Of a DNA stretch of 64,000 nucleotides, positions 11,332 to 19,098 are shown in pieces. This stretch comes from Nocardioides sp. S5 (GTDB lineage Bacteria; Actinomycetota; Actinomycetes; Propionibacteriales; Nocardioidaceae), in the NCBI RefSeq assembly GCF_017310035.1, contig NZ_CP022296.1:1-64000 (forward strand), in the 5' to 3' direction. Positions within the stretch are counted from its first letter, which is position 1. Every line of letters begins with the position of its first letter. Under the pieces are notes generated by a model. That model was not told the origin of the DNA, made no database searches, and saw only the letters and a list, made by a program, of their open reading frames with translations. A program made the translations under genes and the position numbers.

Positions 11332-11877
11332 ATGTCGGACCGCACCGCGACTCCGCGTCGTACGTCCGGGGATGAGCCTGCCCGCAGGTCCCTCACCGGA
11401 CGCCTGCAGGACACGCTGTCCAACGCTGCCGAGGAGCACCGCGCCAACGCCGACTCCAAGGCACCGCGCGGCAACCGCGCCCGCCGTGCGTCGGGGCGCC
11501 AGCCCCGTCGCGCCCGGCTGCGGCTGACCCGCATCGACCCCTGGTCGGTGATGAAGACGGCGTTCCTGCTGTCGGTCGCCTTCGGTGTGGTCACCTTCGT
11601 CGCCATCTTCATGGTGTGGTCGGTGCTCGGCGCCGCCGGCGTGTGGGACTCGATCAACTCGGCCGTGGCGAGCATCGTCGAGGGCGACAGCGGCAACTCG
11701 ACCTTCGACATCACCGACTACGTCGGGATGTCGCGGGTGCTCGGCTTCACGCTGCTGGTCTCGGTGCTCGACGTGGTCCTGCTGACCGCGATCGCCACCC
11801 TGACCGCCTTCCTCTACAACCTCGCCGCCGCCCTCCTCGGCGGCATCGAGGTCACCCTCGCCGAGGACGAGAAGTGA
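11332..11877 (+). CDS. DUF3566 membrane protein
   Basis: The 181-aa protein has a basic, disordered N-terminal 65 residues and a C-terminal DUF3566 region with two membrane segments (about 80-103 and 132-160). The region between them would face outside. This is the counterpart of the gene that follows gyrA in mycobacteria (Rv0007-like). Its function is not established. The ATG lies 6 bases after AGGAG, which overlaps the gyrA end, so translation is probably coupled to gyrA. Confidence 0.85.
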   Translation: MSDRTATPRRTSGDEPARRSLTGRLQDTLSNAAEEHRANADSKAPRGNRARRASGRQPRRARLRLTRIDPWSVMKTAFLLSVAFGVVTFVAIFMVWSVLGAAGVWDSINSAVASIVEGDSGNSTFDITDYVGMSRVLGFTLLVSVLDVVLLTAIATLTAFLYNLAAALLGGIEVTLAEDEK

Positions 11878-11959
11878 TCCTCGCCTGATCGACCCCCCTC
11901 GATTGGCACCGCCTGACCACCCTCAGGTAATCTTCGGCGTCGTCGCTTGCGACGTGTGC

Positions 11960-12033
11960 GGGCCTATAGCTCAGACGGTTAGAGCGCTTCCCTGATAAGG
12001 AAGAGGTCGGAGGTTCAAGTCCTCCTAGGCCCA
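11960..12033 (+). tRNA. tRNA-Ile (GAT)
   Basis: A 74-base cloverleaf. The acceptor GGGCCTA (11960-11966) pairs with TAGGCCC (12026-12032). The anticodon stem CTTCC/GGAAG encloses the loop CTGATAA with anticodon GAT (11994-11996). The T-loop is TTCAAGT. The 3' CCA is not encoded. Confidence 0.96.
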
Positions 12034-12063
12034 CTCCATCCCTTCGCTCCACGAGGAGAGTCC

Positions 12064-12189
12064 ATGAAGAAGCTCCTGCTCCTCGCCCTCGCCGCCGCTG
12101 GCGCGCTGGTCGCGAAGAAGAAGATGGACGAGGGCAAGCACGAGCAGGCCCTCTGGGCCGAGGCCACCGACACCGTCGAGAAGGCCTGA
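12064..12189 (+). CDS. DLW-39-type microprotein
   Basis: A 41-aa protein starting [20 protein letters not shown], then a charged segment ending in [12 protein letters not shown]. This matches the actinobacterial DLW-39 family, named for its length and Asp-Leu-Trp motif; here the motif reads ALW. It has one short hydrophobic helix with a Lys cluster on its C-terminal side, so it may be a tiny inner-membrane protein. Function unknown. An SD (GAGGAGAG, 12052-12059) precedes the ATG by 4 bases. It is wedged between tRNA-Ile and tRNA-Ala, a conserved location, and could be processed from the same transcript. Confidence 0.8.
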   Translation: MKKLLLLALAAAGALVAKKKMDEGKHEQALWAEATDTVEKA

Positions 12190-12209
12190 CGCTCCACTCG
12201 GCTTGACCG

Positions 12210-12285
12210 GGGGCCTTGGCGCAATTGGTAGCGCACCTGCTTTGCAAGCAGGGGGTTAGGGGTTCGAGTCCCCTAGGCTCCACCA
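12210..12285 (+). tRNA. tRNA-Ala (TGC)
   Basis: The acceptor GGGGCCT (12210-12216) pairs with AGGCTCC (12275-12281), with one G-T wobble. The anticodon stem CCTGC/GCAGG has the loop TTTGCAA and anticodon TGC (12243-12245). The T-loop is TTCGAGT. The discriminator A and CCA (12283-12285) are encoded. Confidence 0.96.
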
Positions 12286-12486
12286 CCCACCCACCACGTG
12301 GGACCCGTTCGCCCCGCTGACGAACGCCGCTCGCTCGGCCGCAGTGACGATGACGTGACGGTCCCGCCTCAAGTGCATGACAACTCGTCGACATGGGTTG
12401 AGCCACCGATCCTCGTCCGTACGTTGGAGGTGTCGGACGCACCGCAGGACCGGTGTCGGCACCGGCGCTACGACGGGAGGAACCAG

Positions 12487-13023
12487 GTGGAGCATCGACA
12501 CATTCGTCGCCGACCCCGGCACGGGCGAACGGGGACCCTTGCCGCAGGGATGGTGATCCTCCTGGCGCTGGTGCTGGCCGGCTGCGGCTCGGACCGCCGG
12601 GCGGACGCCGTCGACGAGTCGAGCGGACAGGTCGAGCGCACCGAGAGCATCGACGCCCTGAACCTGGTCCTGGTGACCGACGGCACGGGGGTCGCGCGAC
12701 TGATCGGCACCCTGGTCAACCAGGCGGACGAACCGGACCGGCTCGTCGGGCTCGACGTCGATGCCGAACCCCCCGGTTACACGGTGATCTTCGCCGACGG
12801 CCCCTACCTGCTGCCGGAGGGCGAGCCGCTCCGGTTGTACCGCGATGCCAACGTCACCCTCCTCTCGGAGGCGTTCGTTCCCGGCTACCGCGCGGACGTC
12901 ACCCTGGCCTTCGCGGGCTCCGAACCACTCACGACGACCGTCCCGGTCGAGCGCAACACCGGCATCTACCGGGACGTCGAGGTGAGGCAGCCGCCGGACG
13001 GGGACATCCGGCCCGGCAACTGA
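12487..13023 (+). CDS. Putative lipoprotein, LpqE-like
   Basis: A 178-aa exported lipoprotein: Arg-rich N-terminus, hydrophobic core (about 20-32) and lipobox LAGC. The mature part is a small beta-rich domain with segments GTLVNQADEPDRLVGLDV and FVPGYRADVTLAF. It resembles the LpqE/copper-chaperone-like lipoproteins of actinobacteria, but Met and His copper ligands are not evident, so I do not assign metal binding. The GTG at 12487 is chosen for GGGAGG 6 bases upstream; the open frame back to 12298 has no SD. Nothing recognisable lies between tRNA-Ala and this gene (12286-12486). Confidence 0.7.
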   Translation: MEHRHIRRRPRHGRTGTLAAGMVILLALVLAGCGSDRRADAVDESSGQVERTESIDALNLVLVTDGTGVARLIGTLVNQADEPDRLVGLDVDAEPPGYTVIFADGPYLLPEGEPLRLYRDANVTLLSEAFVPGYRADVTLAFAGSEPLTTTVPVERNTGIYRDVEVRQPPDGDIRPGN

Positions 13024-13085
13024 CCACGCGGACCATCCCTCGAAATCGGTCGGGACCGCCCGCCCGCCGGTCCCACACTGGTCCC

Positions 13086-13757
13086 GTGCTGGGCATCACC
13101 GACCTCCCGACCTACCTCGTGGGCCTGGTCCTCATCATCCTGCTGCCCGGACCGAACTCGCTCTACGTGCTGTCGGTCGCCGCGCGCCGCGGGGTGCGCA
13201 GCGGGTACGCCGCCGCGGCGGGGGTGTGGACGGGTGACGCCGTGCTGATGACGCTCTCCGCGGCGGGCGTGGCGTCGCTGCTGCAGGCCAACGAGACGGC
13301 GTTCAGTGCGGTCAAGTGGGTCGGCGCGTCCTACCTGCTCTGGCTCGCGATCGGCATGATGCGCGCGGCGTGGGCCACGTGGCGCTCGCGGCGCACGGTC
13401 GCCGAGCAGCTCGCCGACGCCACCGAGGAGGCCGGGCTGGTGCCGAAGGTGAAGGGGGAGCGGCCCTACCGCCGGGCGCTGGTGATCAGCCTGCTCAACC
13501 CCAAGGCGATCCTCTTCTTCGTCGCGTTCTTCGTGCAGTTCGTCGACCCGGCCTACGCCCACCCGGCGATCTCATTCCTGGCGCTCGGGGTGCTCGCCAC
13601 CCTCGCGAGTGCGGCGTACCTCAGCGTGCTGATCGTCGCCGGCACCCGGCTGGCCGACGCGTTCCGCCGGCGTACGGCGCTCTCCGCCGGCGCCACGTCC
13701 GCTGTGGGCGCGGTCTTCCTCGGCTTTGCCGTGAAGCTGGCGCTCGCCTCGGCCTGA
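13086..13757 (+). CDS. LysE/RhtB family amino-acid exporter (LeuE-like)
   Basis: A 223-aa inner-membrane protein with about six hydrophobic segments. It has the LysE/RhtB hallmark LLPGPNSLYVLSVAARRG near residues 20-38 and the conserved ALVISLLNPKAILFFVAFF in the middle. Relatives export leucine, homoserine or other amino acids; the substrate here is unknown. The GTG at 13086 begins the first hydrophobic segment directly. A CACACT hexamer ends 6 bases before it and there is no clear SD. The stop is 5 bases from the stop of the convergent next gene. Confidence 0.85.
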   Translation: MLGITDLPTYLVGLVLIILLPGPNSLYVLSVAARRGVRSGYAAAAGVWTGDAVLMTLSAAGVASLLQANETAFSAVKWVGASYLLWLAIGMMRAAWATWRSRRTVAEQLADATEEAGLVPKVKGERPYRRALVISLLNPKAILFFVAFFVQFVDPAYAHPAISFLALGVLATLASAAYLSVLIVAGTRLADAFRRRTALSAGATSAVGAVFLGFAVKLALASA

Positions 13758-13762
13758 GGCGG

Positions 13763-14422
13763 TCAGGAGCCCCGGAGCCAGGAGGAGAGGGCGTCCATGG
13801 CGTCCCTGCCCAGAGGGATGCGGGTCGTGGCGGATCCCGACGGGTCGGGCCACGCGATCCCCATGCGGCGCCACAGCTCGACGACCACCCACCCGTCGAG
13901 GAGGTCGTACTCGTCGTCGCGATGAGCCTTGGGCGCCGGGAGCAGCGTGGACCGGGCACGACGTACGGAGATCTGCCGGAAGTAGGGCGCGATGGCCGAG
14001 GCGTCCGCGCCCAGCCCCGCCGCGACGAGGTCGGGGTCGCCCTCGTGGCCGTGCACGTAGTCCTGCTCGCCGAAGTAGCCCGGGAGGTTGGCGAAGCTGT
14101 CGACCACGTGACCGCGATCGACGAGGTGGTGGGTCCAGAAGACGTCCTCGTAGACGGTGATCGCCGAGGCCACCGTGTCGAGGCGGCGGGTCATCTCGGC
14201 GGCGAGGCGTTCGGGCGGGACGACGTAGTGCGGGACGAGGGTGACCCATCCCGGCGACGACGTGCAGAGCACGTCGGACGACTCGGTGTCCCGGTGTGGT
14301 CCCGCGAGCGCCTCCGCCCGGTGGCCGACGCCGCGCACGATCGAGAGGAACACGTCGACGACCTCGTCGAGGTCACCGTTGCGCACCGCGACCCCGCTGA
14401 GCAGCACCCCCATGGCCGACAT
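13763..14422 (-). CDS. Uncharacterised protein
   Basis: A 219-aa soluble protein that I do not recognise. It is acidic and aromatic-rich, without a signal peptide or membrane segment. Noticeable stretches are WVTLVPHYVVPPERLAAEM, YEDVFWTHHLVDRGHVVD and FANLPGYFGEQDY, with a C-terminal WVVVELWRRMGI. Normal codon bias in its frame supports a real gene. The start could be the ATG at 14422 or the one at 14413; neither has a strong SD. It is divergent from SURF1 with only 64 bases between them and convergent with the exporter gene. Confidence 0.65.
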   Translation of the reverse strand: MSAMGVLLSGVAVRNGDLDEVVDVFLSIVRGVGHRAEALAGPHRDTESSDVLCTSSPGWVTLVPHYVVPPERLAAEMTRRLDTVASAITVYEDVFWTHHLVDRGHVVDSFANLPGYFGEQDYVHGHEGDPDLVAAGLGADASAIAPYFRQISVRRARSTLLPAPKAHRDDEYDLLDGWVVVELWRRMGIAWPDPSGSATTRIPLGRDAMDALSSWLRGS

Positions 14423-14473
14423 GCTCGCACGCGACCGGGGACCACCGCCGGGAGTCGGCTCAGGTCCGGCTGG

Positions 14474-14479
14474 GACAAT
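14474..14479 (+). promoter_or_regulatory. Candidate -10 of the SURF1 gene (leaderless type)
   Basis: GACAAT ends 7 bases before the GTG at 14487. It lacks the leading T of the consensus, so it is a weaker example of the pattern. Confidence 0.3.
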
Positions 14480-14486
14480 CGAGCCC

Positions 14487-15212
14487 GTGAGCACCTCCCG
14501 CCGACCCGGCCTGCTGACCGACCTCGGTGCCGCGGTCCTCACGCTCGTGCTCGTCGGCATCGCCGGGCTGCTCGGGACGTGGCAGTACGACGCCTGGCAG
14601 GCCAGCCGGGAGGCCGAGGCCCGGGACCTGACCGGCATCGCACCGGTGCCGCTGACCGACGTGATGGGCAACGACGACCCGTTCCCCGCACCCGACCTCG
14701 GGCGACCCGTGGAGGTCGCCGGCGAGTGGCTGGACGGCGGCTTCTGGGTCGCCGACCGCGAGCAGGGCGGCCGGTCGGGCTACTGGGCCGTCGACCCGCT
14801 CCAGGTCGGCGACGCCGCCGTGCTCGTCGTACGCGGGTGGGCACCCGAGCCCGAGGCCGACCTGCTCGCAGTCGCGGGTGACGCGGAGCTGACCGGGTGG
14901 CTGCAGGCCCCCGACGGCAGTCTGGTCACCGACGACGACCCCGACGACGACGTCTTCCCCGAGATCCGCGTCGCGGACGCGGTGCAGCGGGTGGACGTGG
15001 ACCTCTACTCCGCCTACCTGATCGCCCAGGAGCCCGCCGACGGACTCGAGGCCGCCGAGCTCGAGGCACTGCCCACCCCGAGTCGCGCGACCGGCATCCG
15101 CAACCTGCTCTACGCCGTCGAGTGGTGGGTCTTCGGGGGCTTCGCCGCCTTCATCTGGTGGCGCTGGCGCCGGGACGCGACTGCTGCCGAGATCTCCCCG
15201 TCGGCGGGGTAG
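14487..15212 (+). CDS. SURF1 family protein
   Basis: A 241-aa membrane protein of the SURF1 family, which assists assembly of cytochrome c oxidase. Membrane segments lie at both ends (about 13-32 and 210-228), with an extracytoplasmic domain between them, as expected. Family features include LGTWQYDAWQ just after the first helix, EVAGEWLDGGFWV, and the late segment RNLLYAVEWWVFGGFA. Actinobacterial SURF1 is usually about 240-280 aa. The DUF3817 gene follows after 23 bases, a common pairing. Confidence 0.88.
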   Translation: MSTSRRPGLLTDLGAAVLTLVLVGIAGLLGTWQYDAWQASREAEARDLTGIAPVPLTDVMGNDDPFPAPDLGRPVEVAGEWLDGGFWVADREQGGRSGYWAVDPLQVGDAAVLVVRGWAPEPEADLLAVAGDAELTGWLQAPDGSLVTDDDPDDDVFPEIRVADAVQRVDVDLYSAYLIAQEPADGLEAAELEALPTPSRATGIRNLLYAVEWWVFGGFAAFIWWRWRRDATAAEISPSAG

Positions 15213-15223
15213 GCCGCACCCGA

Positions 15224-15229
15224 TACCTT
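15224..15229 (+). promoter_or_regulatory. Candidate -10 of the DUF3817 gene (leaderless type)
   Basis: TACCTT ends 6 bases before the GTG at 15236, with no SD. Confidence 0.35.
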
Positions 15230-15235
15230 GGCGCC

Positions 15236-15616
15236 GTGTCCCGCAACCTCACCGCCTACCGCGTCATGGCCACCATCGTCGGTGTGCTCCTCGTGGTGCT
15301 CTGCCTGGTCGGCGTCCCGCTGGCCAACTTCGACGGCTCCCCGATGTGGGGCGTCTTCGACAGCACGCCCGCCTGGGTGACCACCGGCTCCGACCTCAAC
15401 AACCTGGGCGAGGTCATCACGACCTACCTCGGCGTCGCGCACGGTTGGCTCTACATGATCTTCCTCTTCAGCGCCTTCGCGCTCTCGCGCCGGGCCGGCT
15501 GGGACCTGCCGTTCACGCTGGTCACGCTGGCGTGCGGCACCATCCCGGTGCTGTCGTTCTGGGCCGAGCACCGCGCGACGCAGCGGGTGCGCGCGGAGCA
15601 CCCCGAGCTGGCCTGA
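15236..15616 (+). CDS. DUF3817 membrane protein
   Basis: A 126-aa inner-membrane protein with three hydrophobic segments (about 8-28, 60-80 and 88-108). The central LNNLGEVITTYLGVAHGWLY carries the family's conserved Gly-Val-Ala-His-Gly core. DUF3817 proteins are small, usually about 100-130 aa, and have no established function; association with SURF1 suggests membrane or respiratory context but does not prove it. The GTG at 15236 is the first plausible start after the SURF1 stop. Confidence 0.8.
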   Translation: MSRNLTAYRVMATIVGVLLVVLCLVGVPLANFDGSPMWGVFDSTPAWVTTGSDLNNLGEVITTYLGVAHGWLYMIFLFSAFALSRRAGWDLPFTLVTLACGTIPVLSFWAEHRATQRVRAEHPELA

Positions 15617-15634
15617 CGTGAGGACCCGGGTCTC

Positions 15635-16510
15635 GTGACGGGACTTCGTCCCTCCTCGACCAACGGCAGCACCGCGTTCGTGCTCGGCGGTGGTGGCGTC
15701 CTGGGCGCCGTCGAGGTCGGCATGCTGCGTGCGCTGCTCGAGCGCGGGATCGTGCCCGACCTGGTCGTCGGCACGAGCGTCGGTGCGCTCAACGGCGCGC
15801 TGGTGGCGCGCCAGCCCGAGCTCGCGGTCGTGGAGCGGCTCACCGGGCTGTGGGCGTCCACTGCGCGGTCCCGCGACGTGTACGGCGACCGGCCGCTGCG
15901 CACGGTCCGCAGGGCCGTCTCCACCGGCACCCACATCTACTCCTCCGCGCCGCTGCGACGGCGGCTCACCGACGAGCTCGGCGACGCGCGCTTCGAAGAC
16001 CTGCCCGTGCGCCTCGAGGTCTGCGCCGCCAGCATCGAGCGCGCGGCGGAGCACTGGTTCACCAGCGGCCCGCTCGTGCCAGCGATCCTCGCCAGCGCCG
16101 CCGTACCCGGTCTCCTGCCGCCTGCCGAGATCGACGGCGAGCACTTCCTCGACGGGGGCCTGGTGAACTCCATCCCCGTGGGCCGGGCCGTCGAGCTCGG
16201 CGCGACACGGGTCTTCGTGCTCCAGGTCGGCCGGATCGACCGCCCCCTCACGCCGCCCACCCGGCCGTGGGACGTGGCGCGGGTCAGCTTCGAGGTGGCC
16301 AGGCGGCACCGCTTCATGCGCGACATGGCGACCATCCCCGAGGGCGTCGAGGCGCACGTCCTCCCTGCCGGCGGCACGTCGGCGCGCGACGACTCGCTGC
16401 TCTCGCACCGCGACTTCGGCGGCGTCGAGGCCCGGATCGAGGCGACGTACGCCGCCTCCCGCGACTACCTCGACGAGGCCCTCGGGCCGGTGGAAGGGCG
16501 CCGGGAGTGA
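15635..16510 (+). CDS. Patatin-like phospholipase
   Basis: A 291-aa serine acyl hydrolase of the patatin/RssA group. The oxyanion loop is GGGGVLGAVEVGML, the nucleophile elbow is GTSVG (Ser near residue 49), and the catalytic Asp lies in DGGLVNSIPVG. These make up the Ser-Asp dyad. It should release fatty acids from phospholipids or other lipids. The last codons overlap the acyltransferase start by 4 bases, so the two are translationally coupled. The GTG at 15635 is weakly supported by AGGACC about 10 bases upstream. Confidence 0.88.
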   Translation: MTGLRPSSTNGSTAFVLGGGGVLGAVEVGMLRALLERGIVPDLVVGTSVGALNGALVARQPELAVVERLTGLWASTARSRDVYGDRPLRTVRRAVSTGTHIYSSAPLRRRLTDELGDARFEDLPVRLEVCAASIERAAEHWFTSGPLVPAILASAAVPGLLPPAEIDGEHFLDGGLVNSIPVGRAVELGATRVFVLQVGRIDRPLTPPTRPWDVARVSFEVARRHRFMRDMATIPEGVEAHVLPAGGTSARDDSLLSHRDFGGVEARIEATYAASRDYLDEALGPVEGRRE

Positions 16511-17526
16511 GCCACCCGGGCGTCTGGGCGCTGCGCCGTCTCGTCGTCGCGCCGACGGTCATCACGCTCACCGTGCTGCTGTGGGTGACCCTGCCGGCCT
16601 GGCTGCTCGTCGCCGCCGCGCTCGCACCGGTGCTGCCCGGCCGCTGGCGTGCGCTGCGGCTCCTGTGGCTCGTCGTGGTCTACCTCAGCTTCGAGACGCT
16701 GCTGCTGGTCGTGCTGCTGGGCCTGTGGCTCGCCAGCGGTTGCGGGTGGCGGATCCGCTCGCCCTACTTCGCCGGCATCCACTACGACCTCGTGCAGGGC
16801 ACGCTCATCGTCTTCTTCCGCGAGGCCCGGCGCGTGCTGGCGCTGCGCATCCGCACCGACGGTCCGCACCCGACCCGCCACCCGGACGGCCCAGTGCTGG
16901 TCATGTGCCGCCACGCGGGCCCGGGTGACTCGTTCATCCTGATGTACGCCCTGCTGCACTGGTACCACCGCGAGCCGCGGGTGGTGCTGAAGAACACCCT
17001 TGCGTGGGACCCTGCGATCGACGTGATCCTCAACCGCATCCCGGCCCGCTTCATCTCCCCGAACCCGGTCGCGGGAGAGGACCTGGAGTCGCAGATCGCC
17101 GCGCTGGCCACGGGCCTGGACGACAACGACGCCTTCGTGATCTTCCCCGAGGGCGGCAACTTCACCCCGCAGCGCCGCGACCGCGGCATCGCGCGGCTCC
17201 GCAAGCTCGGCCTCGAGCGGATGGCCGTGCGCGCGGAGGAGATGATCCACGTGCTGGCGCCACGTCCGGGCGGCGTGCTGGCGGCGCTGCAGGCGGCACC
17301 GGACGCCGACGTGCTGATGGTCGCCCACACCGGGCTCGACCACCTGGTGACGGTGAGCGACCTGTGGCGCGAGCTGCCGATGGACAAGCAGATCACCATG
17401 CGGTGGTGGCAGGTCCCGCGCGCGGAGATCCCCGAGGACCGCGAGGAGCGCATCGAGTGGCTCTACGGCTGGTGGGAGCAGATCGACGAGTGGATCGAGG
17501 CCAACCGGCCGCCGGACGCGACCTGA
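16507..17526 (+). CDS. Glycerolipid acyltransferase-like membrane protein
   Basis: A 339-aa protein with two N-terminal membrane segments (about 15-45 and 55-80) and a PlsC-type domain. Motif I is HAGPGD (H-x4-D) and motif III is FPEGGNFTP. The family transfers acyl groups to lysophosphatidate or similar acceptors. The C-terminal part (VAHTGLDHLVTVSDLWREL) is common in larger actinobacterial members. It overlaps the patatin gene by 4 bases, suggesting a coupled deacylation-reacylation unit. Its stop faces the convergent repeat-protein gene across a strong hairpin. Confidence 0.82.
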   Translation: MSHPGVWALRRLVVAPTVITLTVLLWVTLPAWLLVAAALAPVLPGRWRALRLLWLVVVYLSFETLLLVVLLGLWLASGCGWRIRSPYFAGIHYDLVQGTLIVFFREARRVLALRIRTDGPHPTRHPDGPVLVMCRHAGPGDSFILMYALLHWYHREPRVVLKNTLAWDPAIDVILNRIPARFISPNPVAGEDLESQIAALATGLDDNDAFVIFPEGGNFTPQRRDRGIARLRKLGLERMAVRAEEMIHVLAPRPGGVLAALQAAPDADVLMVAHTGLDHLVTVSDLWRELPMDKQITMRWWQVPRAEIPEDREERIEWLYGWWEQIDEWIEANRPPDAT

Positions 17527-17548
17527 GGACGAGGGGTGTGGACGCACA

Positions 17549-17608
17549 CCGGGCGGTGCCCCGGCCACGGACCCCGGCGTGCGGGAGTGTGGCCGGGACA
17601 CCGCCCGG
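17549..17608. terminator. Bidirectional hairpin terminator
   Basis: Arms 17549-17568 and 17589-17608 are 20 bases each and pair with a single mismatch (17559/17598), with a 20-base loop. It lies between convergent stops at 17526 and 17627. There is no T-run, as is usual for actinobacterial hairpins. Confidence 0.7.
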
Positions 17609-17626
17609 GGCGATGTCGCGGTGGTG

Positions 17627-18412
17627 CTACTTCTTCTGCGGCACGTCGTCGATGTCGATGACCTCGGCGGGCGCGTCGGGCGTGGTGGCCTCGTGGGCCT
17701 CCTCGACCGAGTCGCTGATCGCCTCGCCGGGCGCTCCGCCGCCGATGTCCTCGGCGGCCGGGGGCTCGGCGGTGACCACGTCGTCCGCGGTGACGTCGTC
17801 AGTGAGCGGGTCGCTCAACGGGTCACCGGACGTGGTGGCCGGGGTGACCGGTGCCGAGGCGGGCGCCTGGGGGGTCGAGGGTGCCGCCGGCGGGGCCGGG
17901 GGGACGTAGCTCGACTGCCAGTTGGCCTCGGCGTCCTGCTTGGCGCGGAGCTTGCTGAACACCACGCCGCCCAGGGCGAGCAGGCCGCCCAGCAGCAGGA
18001 ACTTCTTGAGCCGGCCCCCGCTGGGCTCGGGCTCGATGCCGCGCAGCTCGTTGACCTTCGCGGCGGCGACGTCGCGGCTGGCCGCGGCGCGCTCAGCCGC
18101 GAGGGCGGCGCCCACGGACGCCTTCTCGCTGGCGGTGGCCCTGGCCTCGGCCAGGAGCGGTGCGGCCTTCTCACGGGCCTCGGCGGCCTTCTCGCTCGCG
18201 AGCGCGGCGCCCACGGACGCCTTCTCGGCGGCGAGGGCCCGGCCCTCGGCGATGAGCGGCTGGGTCTTCTCGCGCGCGTCGGTGATGACGGGCCCGGCCT
18301 TGTCCACGGCCTGCTCCCACGCGGACTCCAGGTGGGGCAGAACGGTCTCCGAGACCTGCTCGACGTAGTCGTGTGCCCGGTCCATGAGGGACTTCTTGCG
18401 GCGGAAAGGCAT
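17627..18412 (-). CDS. Ala/Glu-rich helical repeat protein with one membrane segment
   Basis: A 261-aa protein of unknown function. Residues 1-125 are basic then Ala/Glu-rich, predicted as long amphipathic helix or coiled coil. They contain two copies of EKASVGAALA(S/A)E about 35 residues apart; the DNA repeats too (around 18108-18132 and 18204-18228). One membrane segment is at about 137-153 (FLLLGGLLALGGVVF). The C-terminal 100 residues are Pro/Ala-rich then acidic, ending DDVPQKK. The layout (helical arm, one membrane span, disordered tail) suggests a scaffold or envelope-spanning protein, but this is inference. It is divergent from the cyclophilin gene. Confidence 0.75.
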   Translation of the reverse strand: MPFRRKKSLMDRAHDYVEQVSETVLPHLESAWEQAVDKAGPVITDAREKTQPLIAEGRALAAEKASVGAALASEKAAEAREKAAPLLAEARATASEKASVGAALAAERAAASRDVAAAKVNELRGIEPEPSGGRLKKFLLLGGLLALGGVVFSKLRAKQDAEANWQSSYVPPAPPAAPSTPQAPASAPVTPATTSGDPLSDPLTDDVTADDVVTAEPPAAEDIGGGAPGEAISDSVEEAHEATTPDAPAEVIDIDDVPQKK

Positions 18413-18561
18413 GCGTGACCTCCTCTGTCAGTTGTGGCTCCATCTCACCATGCCCACCCTGAGGCGACCAGCCCCGTCCGGGTGGGTGGCGGTGCGTGGC
18501 AGGATCGAGGCGCACGCGGGCCCGCGAGGCCCACCCCACAGACAGCTGAGAGGCACACCCC

Positions 18562-19074
18562 ATGGCCGACCTGAAGGCGACCCTGAAGACCAACAAGGGC
18601 GACATCGTCATCGAGCTCTTCCCGAACCACGCCCCCGAGACGGTCGAGAACTTCGTCGGCCTCGCGGAGGGCACGAAGGACTACCGCGACGACGCCGGCC
18701 GCAGCGGCGAGAAGTACTACGACGGCCTCGGCTTCCACCGCGTCATCGAGGGCTTCATGATCCAGGGCGGATGCCCGCTCGGCACCGGCACCGGCGGCCC
18801 GGGCTACACGTTCAAGGACGAGATCCACCCCGAGCTCGTCTTCGACAAGCCCTACCTGCTCGCGATGGCCAACGCCGGTCCCGGCACCAACGGCTCGCAG
18901 TTCTTCATCACCCTGGGCGCCACCCCGTGGCTCAACCGCAAGCACACCATCTTCGGCGAGGTGGCCGACCAGGCCAGCCGCGACGTGGTCGACGCGATCG
19001 GCAGCGCCCCGACCGGCGCCATGGACCGTCCCACGGACGCCGTGGTGATCGAGTCGGTCACCGTCGAGCGCTGA
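18562..19074 (+). CDS. Peptidyl-prolyl cis-trans isomerase, cyclophilin type
   Basis: A 170-aa cytoplasmic cyclophilin that speeds proline isomerisation during folding. Hallmarks are FHRVIEGFMIQGGCPLGTG (catalytic Arg in FHRVI), MANAGPGTNGSQFFI and LNRKHTIFGEV. Length is normal for the bacterial single-domain form, with no signal peptide. The ATG at 18562 has GAGAGG 8 bases upstream. It occupies the usual place between the gyrase region and the rhomboid gene in actinobacteria (ppiA position in mycobacteria). Confidence 0.95.
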   Translation: MADLKATLKTNKGDIVIELFPNHAPETVENFVGLAEGTKDYRDDAGRSGEKYYDGLGFHRVIEGFMIQGGCPLGTGTGGPGYTFKDEIHPELVFDKPYLLAMANAGPGTNGSQFFITLGATPWLNRKHTIFGEVADQASRDVVDAIGSAPTGAMDRPTDAVVIESVTVER

Positions 19075-19098
19075 CGCAGACCTGACCACTTCCTCCTC

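Noticed and set aside
8548..11439. A 963-codon open frame antisense to gyrA
   Set aside because: Codon bias of a very GC-rich gene keeps the opposite strand open. The translation is low-complexity Val/Leu/Arg/Gly with no domain, and gyrA is certain.
11960..12285. A tRNA-Ile/tRNA-Ala pair suggesting an rRNA operon
   Set aside because: No 16S or 23S sequence flanks them; a microprotein gene lies between. The same pair follows gyrA in other actinobacteria.
12298..12486. Upstream extension of the lipoprotein gene
   Set aside because: It would bury the signal peptide and lipobox 80 or more residues inside the protein; the GTG at 12487 has a good SD.
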